NCBI RefSeq assembly: GCF_900547735.1
Contig: NZ_URHZ01000065.1
Span: forward strand, 1-31,869
Direction of reading: 5' to 3'
Origin: an uncultured Clostridium sp.
GTDB lineage: Bacteria > Bacillota > Clostridia > Lachnospirales > Lachnospiraceae
Length of the DNA stretch: 31,869 nt
In this document: piece by piece, positions 22,978 through 31,727 of the stretch
How the letters are laid out: each line of letters begins with the position of its first letter
Numbering within the stretch: position 1 is the stretch's first letter
Notes under the pieces: generated by a model
Told to the model about the DNA's origin: nothing
The model's database searches: none
The model's input: only the letters and a program-made list of their open reading frames with translations
Program-made: the position numbers and the translations under genes

Positions 22978-24795
22978 TTATTTTAACATCTCCCTGATTC
23001 TCGCAAGGAGATTTTCCGTCGCCTTCTCTCCATACAGAACTTCCCGGGCCATCAGGGGGTTATCCGTAATCACGTTATCCGCCCCCAGAATCTTCATCCG
23101 CTCCATCTCGCTCCTTCTGTTCACCGTCCATACATGGACTTCTTTACCGCTTTCATGGGCATCGTCAATCAGCTTCTGGTTGACGGAGCTTGACAGCATA
23201 CTGATAAAGTCTATCGCCTCATCCCTGTAGTAGTTTCCATAGGCCGCCGATACGATATATCCCGTGTAAATATCCGGCGCCGCCTCCTTCACTCTTTTCA
23301 AGTAGCCGTAGCTGGTGGATGTCACAACACACTGCTCCGTCCATCCCGCCTGCTCGATGAGCTCCGCAACCTTCTCCGGAAGGCCGGAGGAGGCTCCCAT
23401 ATACTTGATTTCAATATTCAGTTTTAAACGGCCTCTCGCAAACTCCAGAACCTCTTCCAGCGTTGGGATTGTCGTTCCCGCATACTGCATGGAAAATCCC
23501 GTTCCCACGTCAATATCCTTTAATTCCTCCCAGGTCATTGACTTAACCGTCCTGTCAATCCCCGCCATGCGTTTCAGGGTACCGTCATGAAACAGTACCA
23601 TCACTCCGTCCTTAGTCTCCTGGACGTCAATCTCCGCATAGTCAGCCAGCTCGTCAACCGCAGCCTGCAGAGCCGGTATCGTATTTTCCGGCGCCGTCCG
23701 GGAGCTGCCTCTGTGCGCCGTAATCTGAACCTCATAGAGCAGATCTTCATCCAGAAAGCTGCCGTTTCTCGACACGTCAAACGCCGTCGCCATACTGACC
23801 GCGGTCACTACGGCCAGAAGTCCCAGGACGTTTCTCCGGTTCAGCCACCGCTCCCTGCCGTGCCTGTCGATATCGAAGTCCCACCGATTCTTCTTCCTGT
23901 CTTTTCTGTCATACTGGAAATACAGTACGGTCAGGGCGCCGTAGTTTACCACCACCGACACGATACTGGCAATAAAAATGATTGCCAGCTCGATTTTATC
24001 CCTGGCCGCCAGCAGCAGCGCCAGTTCGACTCTCCGGTCCATGAAGCGGACCGCAAATACCGCCACGATGACAACTGAAAACAGGTACATAAGGATGCCC
24101 GTCACGACAACCGCCACATTGCAGGCCGTCAGAATAAACGAAGTCCTTACATACCTTCCCCTCAGAAGCTCTTTGCTCCGCTCCAGACTGTCCCTGAACG
24201 TCCTCTGCTCCACCAGACAGCCAAAGCAGATAAACGCGGTCGGAATCGATAAAAGGATGCAGGCCGCCAGGAAAAACACAATCAGGAGCCTGCCCCAGTT
24301 TTCTCCCATCAGGCCGGGCAGGATAAATTTAAGCGGCTTTAAATGGCACAGCAGCCTGTAAATAAAAAATATATTGGTCAGGATATAATGGACGGCCACA
24401 ATCAGAAAAAGTTTCCAGTTCTTCCGCCTTATCTCATGGGCCGTCTTCGCAAGCCCGCCCAGAAAAACAGAGTACACGTTCATTTTCCTGGAATATGCCG
24501 CCGCCTGGAATGCCGTTGTCAGACTTCCGACCTCTATCATGAGTCCCGTCATAATTACCGCCGCGATCAGAACAACGACGGGTATTGTGACCGGTTTCAG
24601 CAGGAATGCCTGCAAATTGCTCACCGTCACATAGCTGTAACCCGCCGCCTTCAGGGAAAGGCGCACCAGCGCCCCGGTAATCTGCAACAGAAGAGGAAGA
24701 GTCAAAAGACGGAACGCCAGCTCAAACAGAAAAATATTTCCGTTGTTAATGCTCAAAATCTGCTTCGTGTCCTCAAATTCCCGTCTTATTTTCAT
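22978..24795 (-). CDS. Membrane-anchored glycerophosphodiester phosphodiesterase
   Basis: A 605-aa two-part protein. Residues about 20-335 form a polytopic membrane domain with seven or more hydrophobic stretches, as in the GPDPase membrane domain family. After one more helix, the GDPD TIM barrel starts with the catalytic AHRGSSRTAPENT (His about 361) and AEIDVQETKDGVMVLFHD (Glu, Asp, His). It hydrolyses glycerophosphodiesters to glycerol-3-phosphate and an alcohol. Substrates could come from lipids or teichoic acids outside the cell. ATG 24795 is chosen because the longer frame to 24927 overlaps the upstream gene by 77 bases and begins with an out-of-frame lysine/arginine-rich tail. The ribosome site is weak (GGGGAAG, close to the ATG). 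Confidence 0.9.
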   Translation of the reverse strand: MKIRREFEDTKQILSINNGNIFLFELAFRLLTLPLLLQITGALVRLSLKAAGYSYVTVSNLQAFLLKPVTIPVVVLIAAVIMTGLMIEVGSLTTAFQAAAYSRKMNVYSVFLGGLAKTAHEIRRKNWKLFLIVAVHYILTNIFFIYRLLCHLKPLKFILPGLMGENWGRLLIVFFLAACILLSIPTAFICFGCLVEQRTFRDSLERSKELLRGRYVRTSFILTACNVAVVVTGILMYLFSVVIVAVFAVRFMDRRVELALLLAARDKIELAIIFIASIVSVVVNYGALTVLYFQYDRKDRKKNRWDFDIDRHGRERWLNRRNVLGLLAVVTAVSMATAFDVSRNGSFLDEDLLYEVQITAHRGSSRTAPENTIPALQAAVDELADYAEIDVQETKDGVMVLFHDGTLKRMAGIDRTVKSMTWEELKDIDVGTGFSMQYAGTTIPTLEEVLEFARGRLKLNIEIKYMGASSGLPEKVAELIEQAGWTEQCVVTSTSYGYLKRVKEAAPDIYTGYIVSAAYGNYYRDEAIDFISMLSSSVNQKLIDDAHESGKEVHVWTVNRRSEMERMKILGADNVITDNPLMAREVLYGEKATENLLARIREMLK

Positions 24796-24850
24796 CTTCC
24801 CCGTACTTCTTTCTGTATTCTGTCCCGTTCTTTTCAGAACGCTCTTATCC

Positions 24851-25555
24851 TTACTTTTCTTTCTCTGCGGCAGCCGCAGCCAAAAGCTCCGCTTTCGCCT
24901 CCGCGGCAGTTTCCGCTTCCCTCTCATCCTGGTTAATCTTCATAATCTCCTCATTCAGAGAGAACATCTTGGCATCCAGCATGTCGACCATATCGGCGCA
25001 GGCTTTTAACTCCTCCTCCAGATAATCAGGGGCGTGCCCTTCGAATTTGTAGTAAATCTTATGTTCCAGACTCGCCCAGAAATCCATGGCAACCGTCCGG
25101 ATCTGGATCTCCACCTTGGTCTCCACCGGTCCCTCACTCAGGTAAATCGGGATGGTGACGACCAAATGATAGCTCTTATACCCGTTGGGCTTGGGATTCT
25201 TTATATAGTCCTTGATGTAGAGAACCGTAATATCCGACTGTCTGGCCAGCATATCGGCGATCAGGTAGATATCGGAAGTAAAGGAACAGATAATCCGGAT
25301 GCCTGCAATATCGCTCAGATAATCAATCATATTCGGGATTGTCACATCCCGGCCATCGTGCTTTAACTTCTTTACAATACTCTCCGGTGTCTTCAGCCTG
25401 GATTTCACGTGCTCGATGGGATTATAGTTATAAATATGGATAAATTCATTATTTAAAATCTCGATCTTCGTATTAATCGCTTTTAAAGCCGAATTATACA
25501 AAAACATGACCGTTTTCCACTGGTCAAGCTGATCATATGATTTGGGAATGTTCAA
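24851..25555 (-). CDS. Small alarmone synthetase (RelQ-type GTP pyrophosphokinase)
   Basis: A 234-aa cytosolic enzyme with only the (p)ppGpp synthetase domain, lacking the hydrolase and regulatory parts of RelA. It transfers pyrophosphate from ATP to GTP/GDP. Family motifs are SIVKKLKHDG, IAGIRIIC, KPNGYKSYHL, EIQIRTVAMDFWASLEHK and a C-terminal helical region that in RelQ supports tetramers. The tail is extended by an Ala/Glu-rich stretch. AAAGGAGAGGG precedes ATG 25555. It follows the S1-domain gene by 26 bases, linking stress signalling to a translation-related operon. Confidence 0.92.
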   Translation of the reverse strand: MNIPKSYDQLDQWKTVMFLYNSALKAINTKIEILNNEFIHIYNYNPIEHVKSRLKTPESIVKKLKHDGRDVTIPNMIDYLSDIAGIRIICSFTSDIYLIADMLARQSDITVLYIKDYIKNPKPNGYKSYHLVVTIPIYLSEGPVETKVEIQIRTVAMDFWASLEHKIYYKFEGHAPDYLEEELKACADMVDMLDAKMFSLNEEIMKINQDEREAETAAEAKAELLAAAAAEKEK

Positions 25556-25581
25556 TGTTTTCCCTCTCCTTTAAGTCACTG

Positions 25582-26586
25582 TTAGAATTTGAGGTTCTTA
25601 AACAGCTCTCCCAGTCCCGTGGTAGCCTCACCCGACTCATGGTAATTGAATACCTCTTCATCCGGCGCCTCACCCAGCTCCACTGCCTTCATACTGAGGC
25701 TGATTTTATTGTCGGCTGTTGAAATAATTTTTACCGTTACGGTCTGGCCCTCTTTCAGCACTGCGCCGGGATGTGAAATCCTCTTGCTGCTGATCTGGGA
25801 AATATGCACAAGGCCGGACAGTCCGTTCTCAAGGCTGATAAATGCTCCGTATGGTTTGATGCTGTCAACGGTGCCTTCCATGATTGCGCCGACTTCGCAT
25901 TTGGCGATTTTTTTCTTCTTCTCTTCCTGGAGCTTTTCTCTGGCTGCCTCTCTTCCTGACAGAACCAGCTTGTTATGCTCTTCATCGGCCGTGATGACCG
26001 TGACATCCACCATTCTGCCGTTCCATTCTTCCAGGTTCTCCACATAAGCGGCATCCAGACGGGAAGCCGGGATAAATCCTCTCATTCCTTCGATCTGGGC
26101 TACGGCTCCGCCGTTTACGATCTCCGTAATCCTGACCGGAACGATGGTGCGCTCTTCCAGCATGGCCCTCAGTCTGTCCCATGCCATCTTGTCATTTGCT
26201 TCTTTTCTGGAGAGTACAATGTTGCCCTCGCCGTCGTCCGTCTTGATGACGGTGGCTGTAATTTCTTCGCCGACATGAATCTCTTCTTTCATGTTAAAAT
26301 CGGGATCATTGCTCATATTCTCTTTCTCAATGATTCCCTCGGCATAATATTTCATATCGAGAAGCACCTCGGTATCGGTTACTCCGATTACGGTTCCGGT
26401 TAATATATCACCCTCCCGCACCTTTTTAAAAGAAGCTTCCAGTTCCGCCGCATAGTCATCCATTGTTTCCCGGCTCTGCTCTTCCTCGATCGCTTCCGCC
26501 ACATTCTCGCGGTCTTTCAGTATTTCTTCGGTGCCTTTCTGTGCTTTCTCTTCCATCTCTGCCCCATATATCATTTCATCTGTCAT
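25582..26586 (-). CDS. S1 RNA-binding domain protein (ribosomal S1-like)
   Basis: A 334-aa RNA-binding protein with three S1 (OB-fold) repeats at about 55-130, 140-215 and 228-300, clearest in VGAIMEGTVDSIKPYGAFIS and GLSGLVHISQIS. The acidic N-terminal 50 residues precede the first repeat. Bacterial S1 of proteobacteria has six repeats; Firmicutes carry shorter S1 homologues that may aid translation of selected mRNAs or act in RNA decay. AAAGGAGG lies six to eight bases before ATG 26586. It is the first gene of the five-gene operon ending with the aminopeptidase. Confidence 0.9.
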   Translation of the reverse strand: MTDEMIYGAEMEEKAQKGTEEILKDRENVAEAIEEEQSRETMDDYAAELEASFKKVREGDILTGTVIGVTDTEVLLDMKYYAEGIIEKENMSNDPDFNMKEEIHVGEEITATVIKTDDGEGNIVLSRKEANDKMAWDRLRAMLEERTIVPVRITEIVNGGAVAQIEGMRGFIPASRLDAAYVENLEEWNGRMVDVTVITADEEHNKLVLSGREAAREKLQEEKKKKIAKCEVGAIMEGTVDSIKPYGAFISLENGLSGLVHISQISSKRISHPGAVLKEGQTVTVKIISTADNKISLSMKAVELGEAPDEEVFNYHESGEATTGLGELFKNLKF

Positions 26587-26696
26587 AGTTTTTCCTCCTT
26601 TTGTGTGCTGGTCTACTCTCCTTAGTCTATTTAACCATATCCCACCTCATATTTCTATAGTTTTCTGATGAAAAGTATGATATATTTTTATTAGTT

Positions 26697-26833
26697 GTTA
26701 CTGTTCACTCCGTGCGCAGTAACACACTCCGCGATGCACAGAAACGGTAAATGCGCCGTTTCAGGAACTTAGCGATTTCATATTTGGGATTCATGAAACA
26801 CTCATGGGTTTCAAAGCGATAATCAGAACTTGA
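26697..26833 (-). mobile_element. MITE-like element, degenerate copy
   Basis: The left end GTTACTGTTCACTCCGTG is clear. On the minus strand the interior has CCTGAAACGGCG, CCGTTTCTGTGCATCGCGG and CGGAGTGAACAGTAAC, matching the copies at 14731 and 28198. The other end (TCAAGTTC on the minus strand) is degenerate. Possible flanks are TATTAGTT (26689-26696) and TATAGTT (26834-26840). It sits between the divergent S1 and PHP genes, where both promoters should lie. Confidence 0.6.
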
Positions 26834-26858
26834 TATAGTTAGAAATGAGGCTTTATAA

Positions 26859-27593
26859 ATGAATGACATTCTTGACCTGCACACTCACACAATTGCAAGC
26901 GGCCATGCATACAACACTCTGTACGAGATGGTCAAAGCTGCCGCCGATAACGGAATGGAACTTTTCGGCTCCTCCGATCACGGACCGGCCCTTCCCGGAA
27001 GCTGCCATGAAATGTACTTCTGCAATTTCAAGTCCATCCCTAATGAGCTTTACGGAATAAAACTGATTATGGGCTGCGAACTGAATATTCTGGACTATAA
27101 AGGCACCCTGGATTTGAAGGAATGGCTTTTAAAACGCATCGATTACGGCATTGCCAGCATTCATGATCTCTGTTACAAAATCGGTACCAGAGAGGAGAAT
27201 ACGGCTGCCACGATAGGCGCCATGAAGAACCCCTGCGTCCAGATTATCGGTCATCCCGATAATGCCAACATTCCCCTTGACTACACGGAGCTTGTGAAAG
27301 GAGCGAAGGAGCACCACATTCTTCTGGAAGTGAATAACAGCTCCCTGAAACCGGGTTCCCCCCGGCCGGGAGCGAAAGAGAATTACCATATCATGCTGGA
27401 GCTCTGCCGCAGGCACAATGTGTCCGTTATCGTGAACAGTGATTCCCACTGTGCCTCGGATGCCGGACGTCACGATTATGCGGCAGAACTTCTGAAAGAG
27501 ATGGATTTCCCCGAGGAACTTGTTGTCAACACATCCTTAAAGAAACTTGCAGAGTATCTTCCCTGCATGGAATCCTTCCAGATTAATAATTGA
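26859..27593 (+). CDS. PHP-domain phosphatase (YcdX-like)
   Basis: A 244-aa metal-dependent hydrolase of the PHP superfamily, YcdX branch. The trinuclear metal ligands are in order: His-x-His in LDLHTH, His in SSDHGP, Glu in GCELNI, His in ASIHD, His in IGHPDN and Asp-x-His in VNSDSHC. Members hydrolyse phosphate esters; the natural substrate of this branch is not settled. GAGG lies nine bases before ATG 26859. The stop overlaps the stop of the convergent lipoprotein gene by 11 bases, so no terminator separates the two. Confidence 0.9.
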   Translation: MNDILDLHTHTIASGHAYNTLYEMVKAAADNGMELFGSSDHGPALPGSCHEMYFCNFKSIPNELYGIKLIMGCELNILDYKGTLDLKEWLLKRIDYGIASIHDLCYKIGTREENTAATIGAMKNPCVQIIGHPDNANIPLDYTELVKGAKEHHILLEVNNSSLKPGSPRPGAKENYHIMLELCRRHNVSVIVNSDSHCASDAGRHDYAAELLKEMDFPEELVVNTSLKKLAEYLPCMESFQINN

Positions 27594-28095
27594 TCCCAAT
27601 AATTCCAACATGGTTATCCGCGCCAAGCCCAATCGTAATATTGGGCTTTCCTGACGGATCGCCGACTACAAGTCCGGCCTTTTCGACATTCAGGGAGTTT
27701 ACATCAGCTCCCTTTACCGCTTCAACCAGCTCGTCGGTAAAGACTTCGTCCGGGTTCAGATCCATAAATTCTTCCTCACTGTCCACCGTCACTCCGTCTC
27801 CCACACCCACATAGCAGGGATAAACGACTGCTTCTTTTAACTTCTCCAAATCCCGCTCTTCAATGATATTCTGAACGCCTTTGGCCAGAGCTTTATACTC
27901 TGTCTCCAGCATCTTTTTTTCTTCTTCTGCCGACAGAGTTGTATCTTCCACGTGTTTCGTTTCCTCTGCTGTTGTCTCTGCAGTCTGCGCTTCTGTTGTT
28001 TGAACTGTTTCTGTTGTACCGTTTCCGATACCGCCGCATCCGCCAAGCCCCATCACCGAAGCCAGCACAACTGCTGCAATCAATTTTTTCTTCAT
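27583..28095 (-). CDS. Small lipoprotein of unknown function
   Basis: A 170-aa exported lipoprotein: signal peptide KKLIAAVVLASVMGLGG, lipobox LGGC, then a Thr/Glu-rich linker and a mixed alpha/beta domain of about 110 residues. ATG 28095 is preceded by GGAGG at six bases; the longer start to 28134 has no site and would spoil the signal peptide. I do not recognise the domain. The balance of helix (EEEKKMLETEYKALAKGVQ) and short strands recalls small extracellular domains found in many Lachnospiraceae lipoproteins. It converges on the PHP gene with an 11-base overlap. Confidence 0.72.
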   Translation of the reverse strand: MKKKLIAAVVLASVMGLGGCGGIGNGTTETVQTTEAQTAETTAEETKHVEDTTLSAEEEKKMLETEYKALAKGVQNIIEERDLEKLKEAVVYPCYVGVGDGVTVDSEEEFMDLNPDEVFTDELVEAVKGADVNSLNVEKAGLVVGDPSGKPNITIGLGADNHVGIIGINY

Positions 28096-28197
28096 AATCT
28101 GCCTCCTGCATGCCCAGGGTTTTCCCTGAACCATTTTGCGATAATAACACGGTTTGAAACACCTGTCAATTCTTTTACCAAATTCTAAGGATAGACC

Positions 28198-28338
28198 GTA
28201 ACAGTTCAGCCGTGATGCATCCCGCGAGGTGTTTTCGCATATTTTTGCGAAAATCCCGAGTTACGCGGCACGAAACGGTGCTTTTTACCGTTTTTGTGCA
28301 TCTTTTTGTTGCAGTTTGGCCGAAGGCTGAACTGTAAC
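28198..28338 (+). mobile_element. MITE-like element, 141 bp, best-preserved copy
   Basis: Ends GTAACAGTTCAGCC and GGCTGAACTGTAAC form inverted repeats with one mismatch. It is flanked by perfect 8-bp repeats GATAGACC (28190-28197 and 28339-28346). The interior carries CCCGCGAGGTGTTTTCGCAT, a TCGCATA/TTGCGA hairpin, ATCCCGAGTT and a CGAAACGG/CCGTTTT hairpin followed by TGTGCATC. It lies between the lipoprotein gene and the TAXI terminator. Confidence 0.82.
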
Positions 28339-28348
28339 GATAGACCCG

Positions 28349-28406
28349 AAAAAAAGTACCTGCCGGGACAGAATAGCCTCCTGCCGGACAGGTACTTTGA
28401 TTTTTT
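28349..28406 (-). terminator. Terminator of the TAXI-TRAP operon
   Basis: AAAGTACCTG (28353-28362) pairs with CAGGTACTTT (28389-28398), with further GC pairs inside. On the minus strand seven T residues follow, and the plus strand also has a T run, so it may work both ways. Confidence 0.82.
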
Positions 28407-28460
28407 ATCTCATTATGTATGCAGATATACAGTCATATCTTCAGGCGGCAGGCAGCATAG

Positions 28461-30410
28461 TTATGCAGATACCGCTTTTTTAGAACTTACATACTGCCAG
28501 AATGTCGTTCCAATTACCAGAACCAGACCTACCATATCGGTCAGGGCGCCAGGATCCATCATGCAGAGGCCTCCGGCGATTAAAAGTACTCTGAAGACCG
28601 GATTCAGCTTTCCGAACAGGAATCCGTTCAGTGCTGCCGCAATACCGAAAATACCGAGCAGAGACGTCACACAAATCTGGATAACCTGAACCACGTTTGT
28701 ATCGATAAATACCATGGCCGGATTGAAGGCCAGGATATAAGGCACGATGAAGGCCGCAATCGCAAGACGCGTTGCGTTGATGGCCGTCTTCATCGGCGGG
28801 GCCTTGGCTATGGCCGAACCGGCATACGCCGCCAGGGCAACCGGTGGTGTAATATCCGCCACGATACCAAAGTAGAATACGAAGAAGTGTGCGGATACCA
28901 GATTGATGCCGATTTCCGGTGCAATCAGGATCGGTGCACATGTTGCAGCCATGATACAATAGTTCGCCGTTGTCGGAACTCCCATGCCGAGTACGATACA
29001 GCAAATCATAGTCAGGAACAGAGCGATAATCGGTTTTCCCTGGGATACTGCTACGATGGCCGTAATCAGTTTGGATGCCAGACCGGTTGAGGTAATGCAG
29101 CCTGCTACGAGACCTGCCATTGCACAGGCAACGGCTACCGTGATTGTACCCTTGCCTCCGGCTTCCAGGGCATCGACAATCTTGGTCAGGTTAATTCTGT
29201 TGTCTTTATTAATCAGACCTACGCCAATTGCAATAAAAATTGCAACTGATGCGGAGAACTGCATGGTATAGGTATTAGTGGACACTAATGCAACCAATAC
29301 AATCAGTGGAGCCAGCAGATAGATTTTCTTAATCAATAATCTCATCTTAGGCAGTTCTTCTTTCGGAATGCCCTTGAGGCCAAGCTTCTGGGCTTCCAGA
29401 TGTACCGCGATATAAATTCCTGCAAAATAGAGGACTGCCGGTAAAATTGCCTTCACGGCTACCGTTGCATAAGGCACTCCCATGTACTCTGCCATCAGGA
29501 AAGCGGCAGCGCCCATGATAGGAGGCATTATCTGGCCGCCGGTGGAAGAGGCCGCCTCTACGGCGCCTGCAAACTCAGGTTTATAACCGCATCTCTTCAT
29601 CATCGGGATAGTAACCGAACCCGTTGTAACCGTGTTGCCGACTGAGGAACCGGACACCATGCCGCAAAGAGCCGAGGAGATAACCGCCACTTTGGCAGGT
29701 CCGCCGGCCGAAGAGCCGCACAGGCTGTTCGCCAGGTCAATGAAGAAACCCGATATTCCGGTCCGTTCCAGGAACGCCCCGAAGATAATAAACACCACTA
29801 TATACTTAGCGCAGACATTGATCGGAGTATTCATAACACCGGTCGTCGTATAAAAAAGATCATAGATTACTTTGCCGAAACGGACGGTGGCAAACGTGTA
29901 TACCAGCAATGCGCCGACAACGCACAGAATCGGAATTCCCACGCAGCGGCGGCAGAGTTCCATCAGAGCCAGAACGGCAATAATCGCAATTGCAACCATG
30001 ACAGGATCTCTTGTAACACGGGTCGCCAGCTTGATAATCTGCTGTGCATGGAGAGCAAAATAGAAAAACGGCGCTGAACCTGCCACCATGAGAACAACAT
30101 CATACCACGGCATATAGTTGGCCCGGGTAACTCCCTTTTTAATCGGATAGTTCAGATAGCCAAGAATCAGAATCATCCCGAGGAAAGTAGTCAGACGAAC
30201 CTCCGGAAGCGCTGTACTGAACAGTGTCACGTAGATACAGTAGATAGAGAAAAGCACTGACAGCCAGCGTATGACGATCAACGGCTTTCCCTCCCATATA
30301 CGGACATTGGATTCCCTGTCATACTTTTTCATGACTGCTTCCACATCGGCAGCCGTTCCTACATCGATATCCTGTACCGGAACAGGCTCTTTCTTGTTCT
30401 CATCTTTCAT
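28461..30410 (-). CDS. TRAP transporter fused permease (TAXI type)
   Basis: A 649-aa membrane protein in which the small (four-helix) and large permease parts of a TRAP transporter are fused. The fusion is typical of TAXI systems. Hallmarks are the family segments GSSVGNTVTTGSVTIPMMKR, EAASSTGGQIMPPIMGAAAF and GMGVPTTANYC, then DITPPVALAAYAGSAIAK. ATG 30410 has AAAGGGGAG nine bases upstream; the frame could extend nine codons but without a ribosome site. It follows the binding protein gene by 122 bases with a hairpin between. The substrate is not evident; known TAXI systems take up glutamate, ketoglutarate and other organic acids. Confidence 0.95.
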   Translation of the reverse strand: MKDENKKEPVPVQDIDVGTAADVEAVMKKYDRESNVRIWEGKPLIVIRWLSVLFSIYCIYVTLFSTALPEVRLTTFLGMILILGYLNYPIKKGVTRANYMPWYDVVLMVAGSAPFFYFALHAQQIIKLATRVTRDPVMVAIAIIAVLALMELCRRCVGIPILCVVGALLVYTFATVRFGKVIYDLFYTTTGVMNTPINVCAKYIVVFIIFGAFLERTGISGFFIDLANSLCGSSAGGPAKVAVISSALCGMVSGSSVGNTVTTGSVTIPMMKRCGYKPEFAGAVEAASSTGGQIMPPIMGAAAFLMAEYMGVPYATVAVKAILPAVLYFAGIYIAVHLEAQKLGLKGIPKEELPKMRLLIKKIYLLAPLIVLVALVSTNTYTMQFSASVAIFIAIGVGLINKDNRINLTKIVDALEAGGKGTITVAVACAMAGLVAGCITSTGLASKLITAIVAVSQGKPIIALFLTMICCIVLGMGVPTTANYCIMAATCAPILIAPEIGINLVSAHFFVFYFGIVADITPPVALAAYAGSAIAKAPPMKTAINATRLAIAAFIVPYILAFNPAMVFIDTNVVQVIQICVTSLLGIFGIAAALNGFLFGKLNPVFRVLLIAGGLCMMDPGALTDMVGLVLVIGTTFWQYVSSKKAVSA

Positions 30411-30470
30411 GTTCTCGTTCTCCCCTTTCTCTTTCATGCCCAGTCATCACAATATAATGAGTTATTCCGT

Positions 30471-30507
30471 TTATAAAAGCTGCGGCAGGCTCACGCCCAC
30501 CGCAGCT
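30471..30507 (-). promoter_or_regulatory. Attenuator-like hairpin between TAXI protein and permease genes
   Basis: AGCTGCGG (30478-30485) pairs with CCGCAGCT (30500-30507), GGC with GCC inside, and TTTTATAA follows on the minus strand. It lies about 25 bases after the binding-protein stop. A weak terminator here would give more binding protein than permease, a common need. Confidence 0.65.
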
Positions 30508-30532
30508 GCCATTCACTCAGAAAAGATCATTA

Positions 30533-31612
30533 TCACTTTGTGGGAACTTCAATTCCTTTTTCGGAGAAGTATTTTGCTGCGCCCGGATGATAAGGAACTG
30601 CAGTAACGGAAGATGCAAAGTCAAGGCTCAGTTCAGCACCCTTTGCATGAGCTGCCGTGATGCCGTCCAGGTTTTCAAAAATACCATAGAGGAAGTTATA
30701 AACGTCTGCCTCGGATACATCGTCACGTGCGATAACAACTGCGCCTACTGCTACTGTTGTGATGTCGCCGTCTGTGCCGTATGCGGAAGCCGGGATTACA
30801 TTCTCACTGTAATATGGAGATGTTTCAAGCAGAGCGCTCATATGCTCATCATCCAGACTAACCAGGTAAACGTCTTTAGTTGCTGCCAGAGATGTGATAG
30901 CGGTTGTAGGAGCTCCTGCAACTACGAAAGCCGCATCGATCTTGCCATCCTGAAGAGCCTCTGCGCTGTCGCCGAATGACTGGTATGTAGGTTTAATATC
31001 TTTCTCAACATCCATGCCGTATGCGCCGAGTACGTCTACCGCATTGTAGAATACGCCGGAACCTGCTGCGCCGACGGAAACATTCTTGCCTGCCAGATCC
31101 GCTACGGATTTGATGTTAGGATCCAGAGTAACGATCTGAACCTGCTCCATATACAGAGCGGCAACTGTGGAGAAATTCTCTACCTTGCCATACTCTTCAA
31201 AAAGGTTGGTACCATTATATGCATATGCCATAACGTCGGACTGTACGAATCCGAGCTGTGCGTCACCGGCATCCATAGCCTCGATATTAGCCTGAGAACC
31301 GCCGGATGTAATTGCAGTAACCTTCGTGCTGGTGCTCTCACCTATCTTACCGGACAGAACGCCGCCAAAGCCATAATATGTACCCTGATCTCCGCCTGTT
31401 GTGAAGTTAAGGCTGGTGCCTCCTTCCATACCTCCTTTGACAGTTCCGGTTGCTGCTGCTTCAGCTCCTTCTGTCTCACCTTCTTTGGCCGCCTCGGTTG
31501 CTGCTTCAGTCGCTGCTGCCTGTGTGCTGTCTTTACCGCCTGAACTACAACCTGATAAAACGGTTCCCATGACCATAGCCGCAGCGAGTACAAGTGCTAA
31601 TTTCTTTCTCAT
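30533..31612 (-). CDS. TAXI-family TRAP solute-binding lipoprotein
   Basis: A 359-aa extracytoplasmic binding protein of the TAXI group. The signal peptide ends in lipobox VLSGC, and an Ala/Thr/Glu-rich linker of about 40 residues follows. The TAXI fold begins with LNFTTGGDQGTYYGFGGVLS, and other typical stretches are ITSGGSQANIEAM, LGFVQSDVMAYAY and VSVGAAGSGVF with its following VDVL. GGAGG lies seven bases before ATG 31612. It supplies ligand to the fused permease downstream and is transcribed from the promoter at 31699-31727. Confidence 0.95.
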   Translation of the reverse strand: MRKKLALVLAAAMVMGTVLSGCSSGGKDSTQAAATEAATEAAKEGETEGAEAAATGTVKGGMEGGTSLNFTTGGDQGTYYGFGGVLSGKIGESTSTKVTAITSGGSQANIEAMDAGDAQLGFVQSDVMAYAYNGTNLFEEYGKVENFSTVAALYMEQVQIVTLDPNIKSVADLAGKNVSVGAAGSGVFYNAVDVLGAYGMDVEKDIKPTYQSFGDSAEALQDGKIDAAFVVAGAPTTAITSLAATKDVYLVSLDDEHMSALLETSPYYSENVIPASAYGTDGDITTVAVGAVVIARDDVSEADVYNFLYGIFENLDGITAAHAKGAELSLDFASSVTAVPYHPGAAKYFSEKGIEVPTK

Positions 31613-31698
31613 AGATAATTCCTCCCTTATGTGAAATTATTAAACATCCCTTCTTTTTGACTATTTTAAAACAATCTGAAAGGATATCTGCTGCTTAC

Positions 31699-31727
31699 AT
31701 TATACAGGTATTTTTTCCCAATTACAA
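31699..31727 (-). promoter_or_regulatory. Probable sigma-A promoter of the TAXI operon
   Basis: On the minus strand TTGTAA (31727-31722), 17 bases, TATAAT (31704-31699), giving a leader of about 80 bases. The rest of the window to 31869 is very AT-rich and holds no open frame. Confidence 0.65.

Noticed and set aside
24796..24927. Longer start of the GDPD protein
   Set aside because: It overlaps the alarmone synthetase gene in another frame and gives a lysine/arginine-rich tail not expected before the membrane domain.
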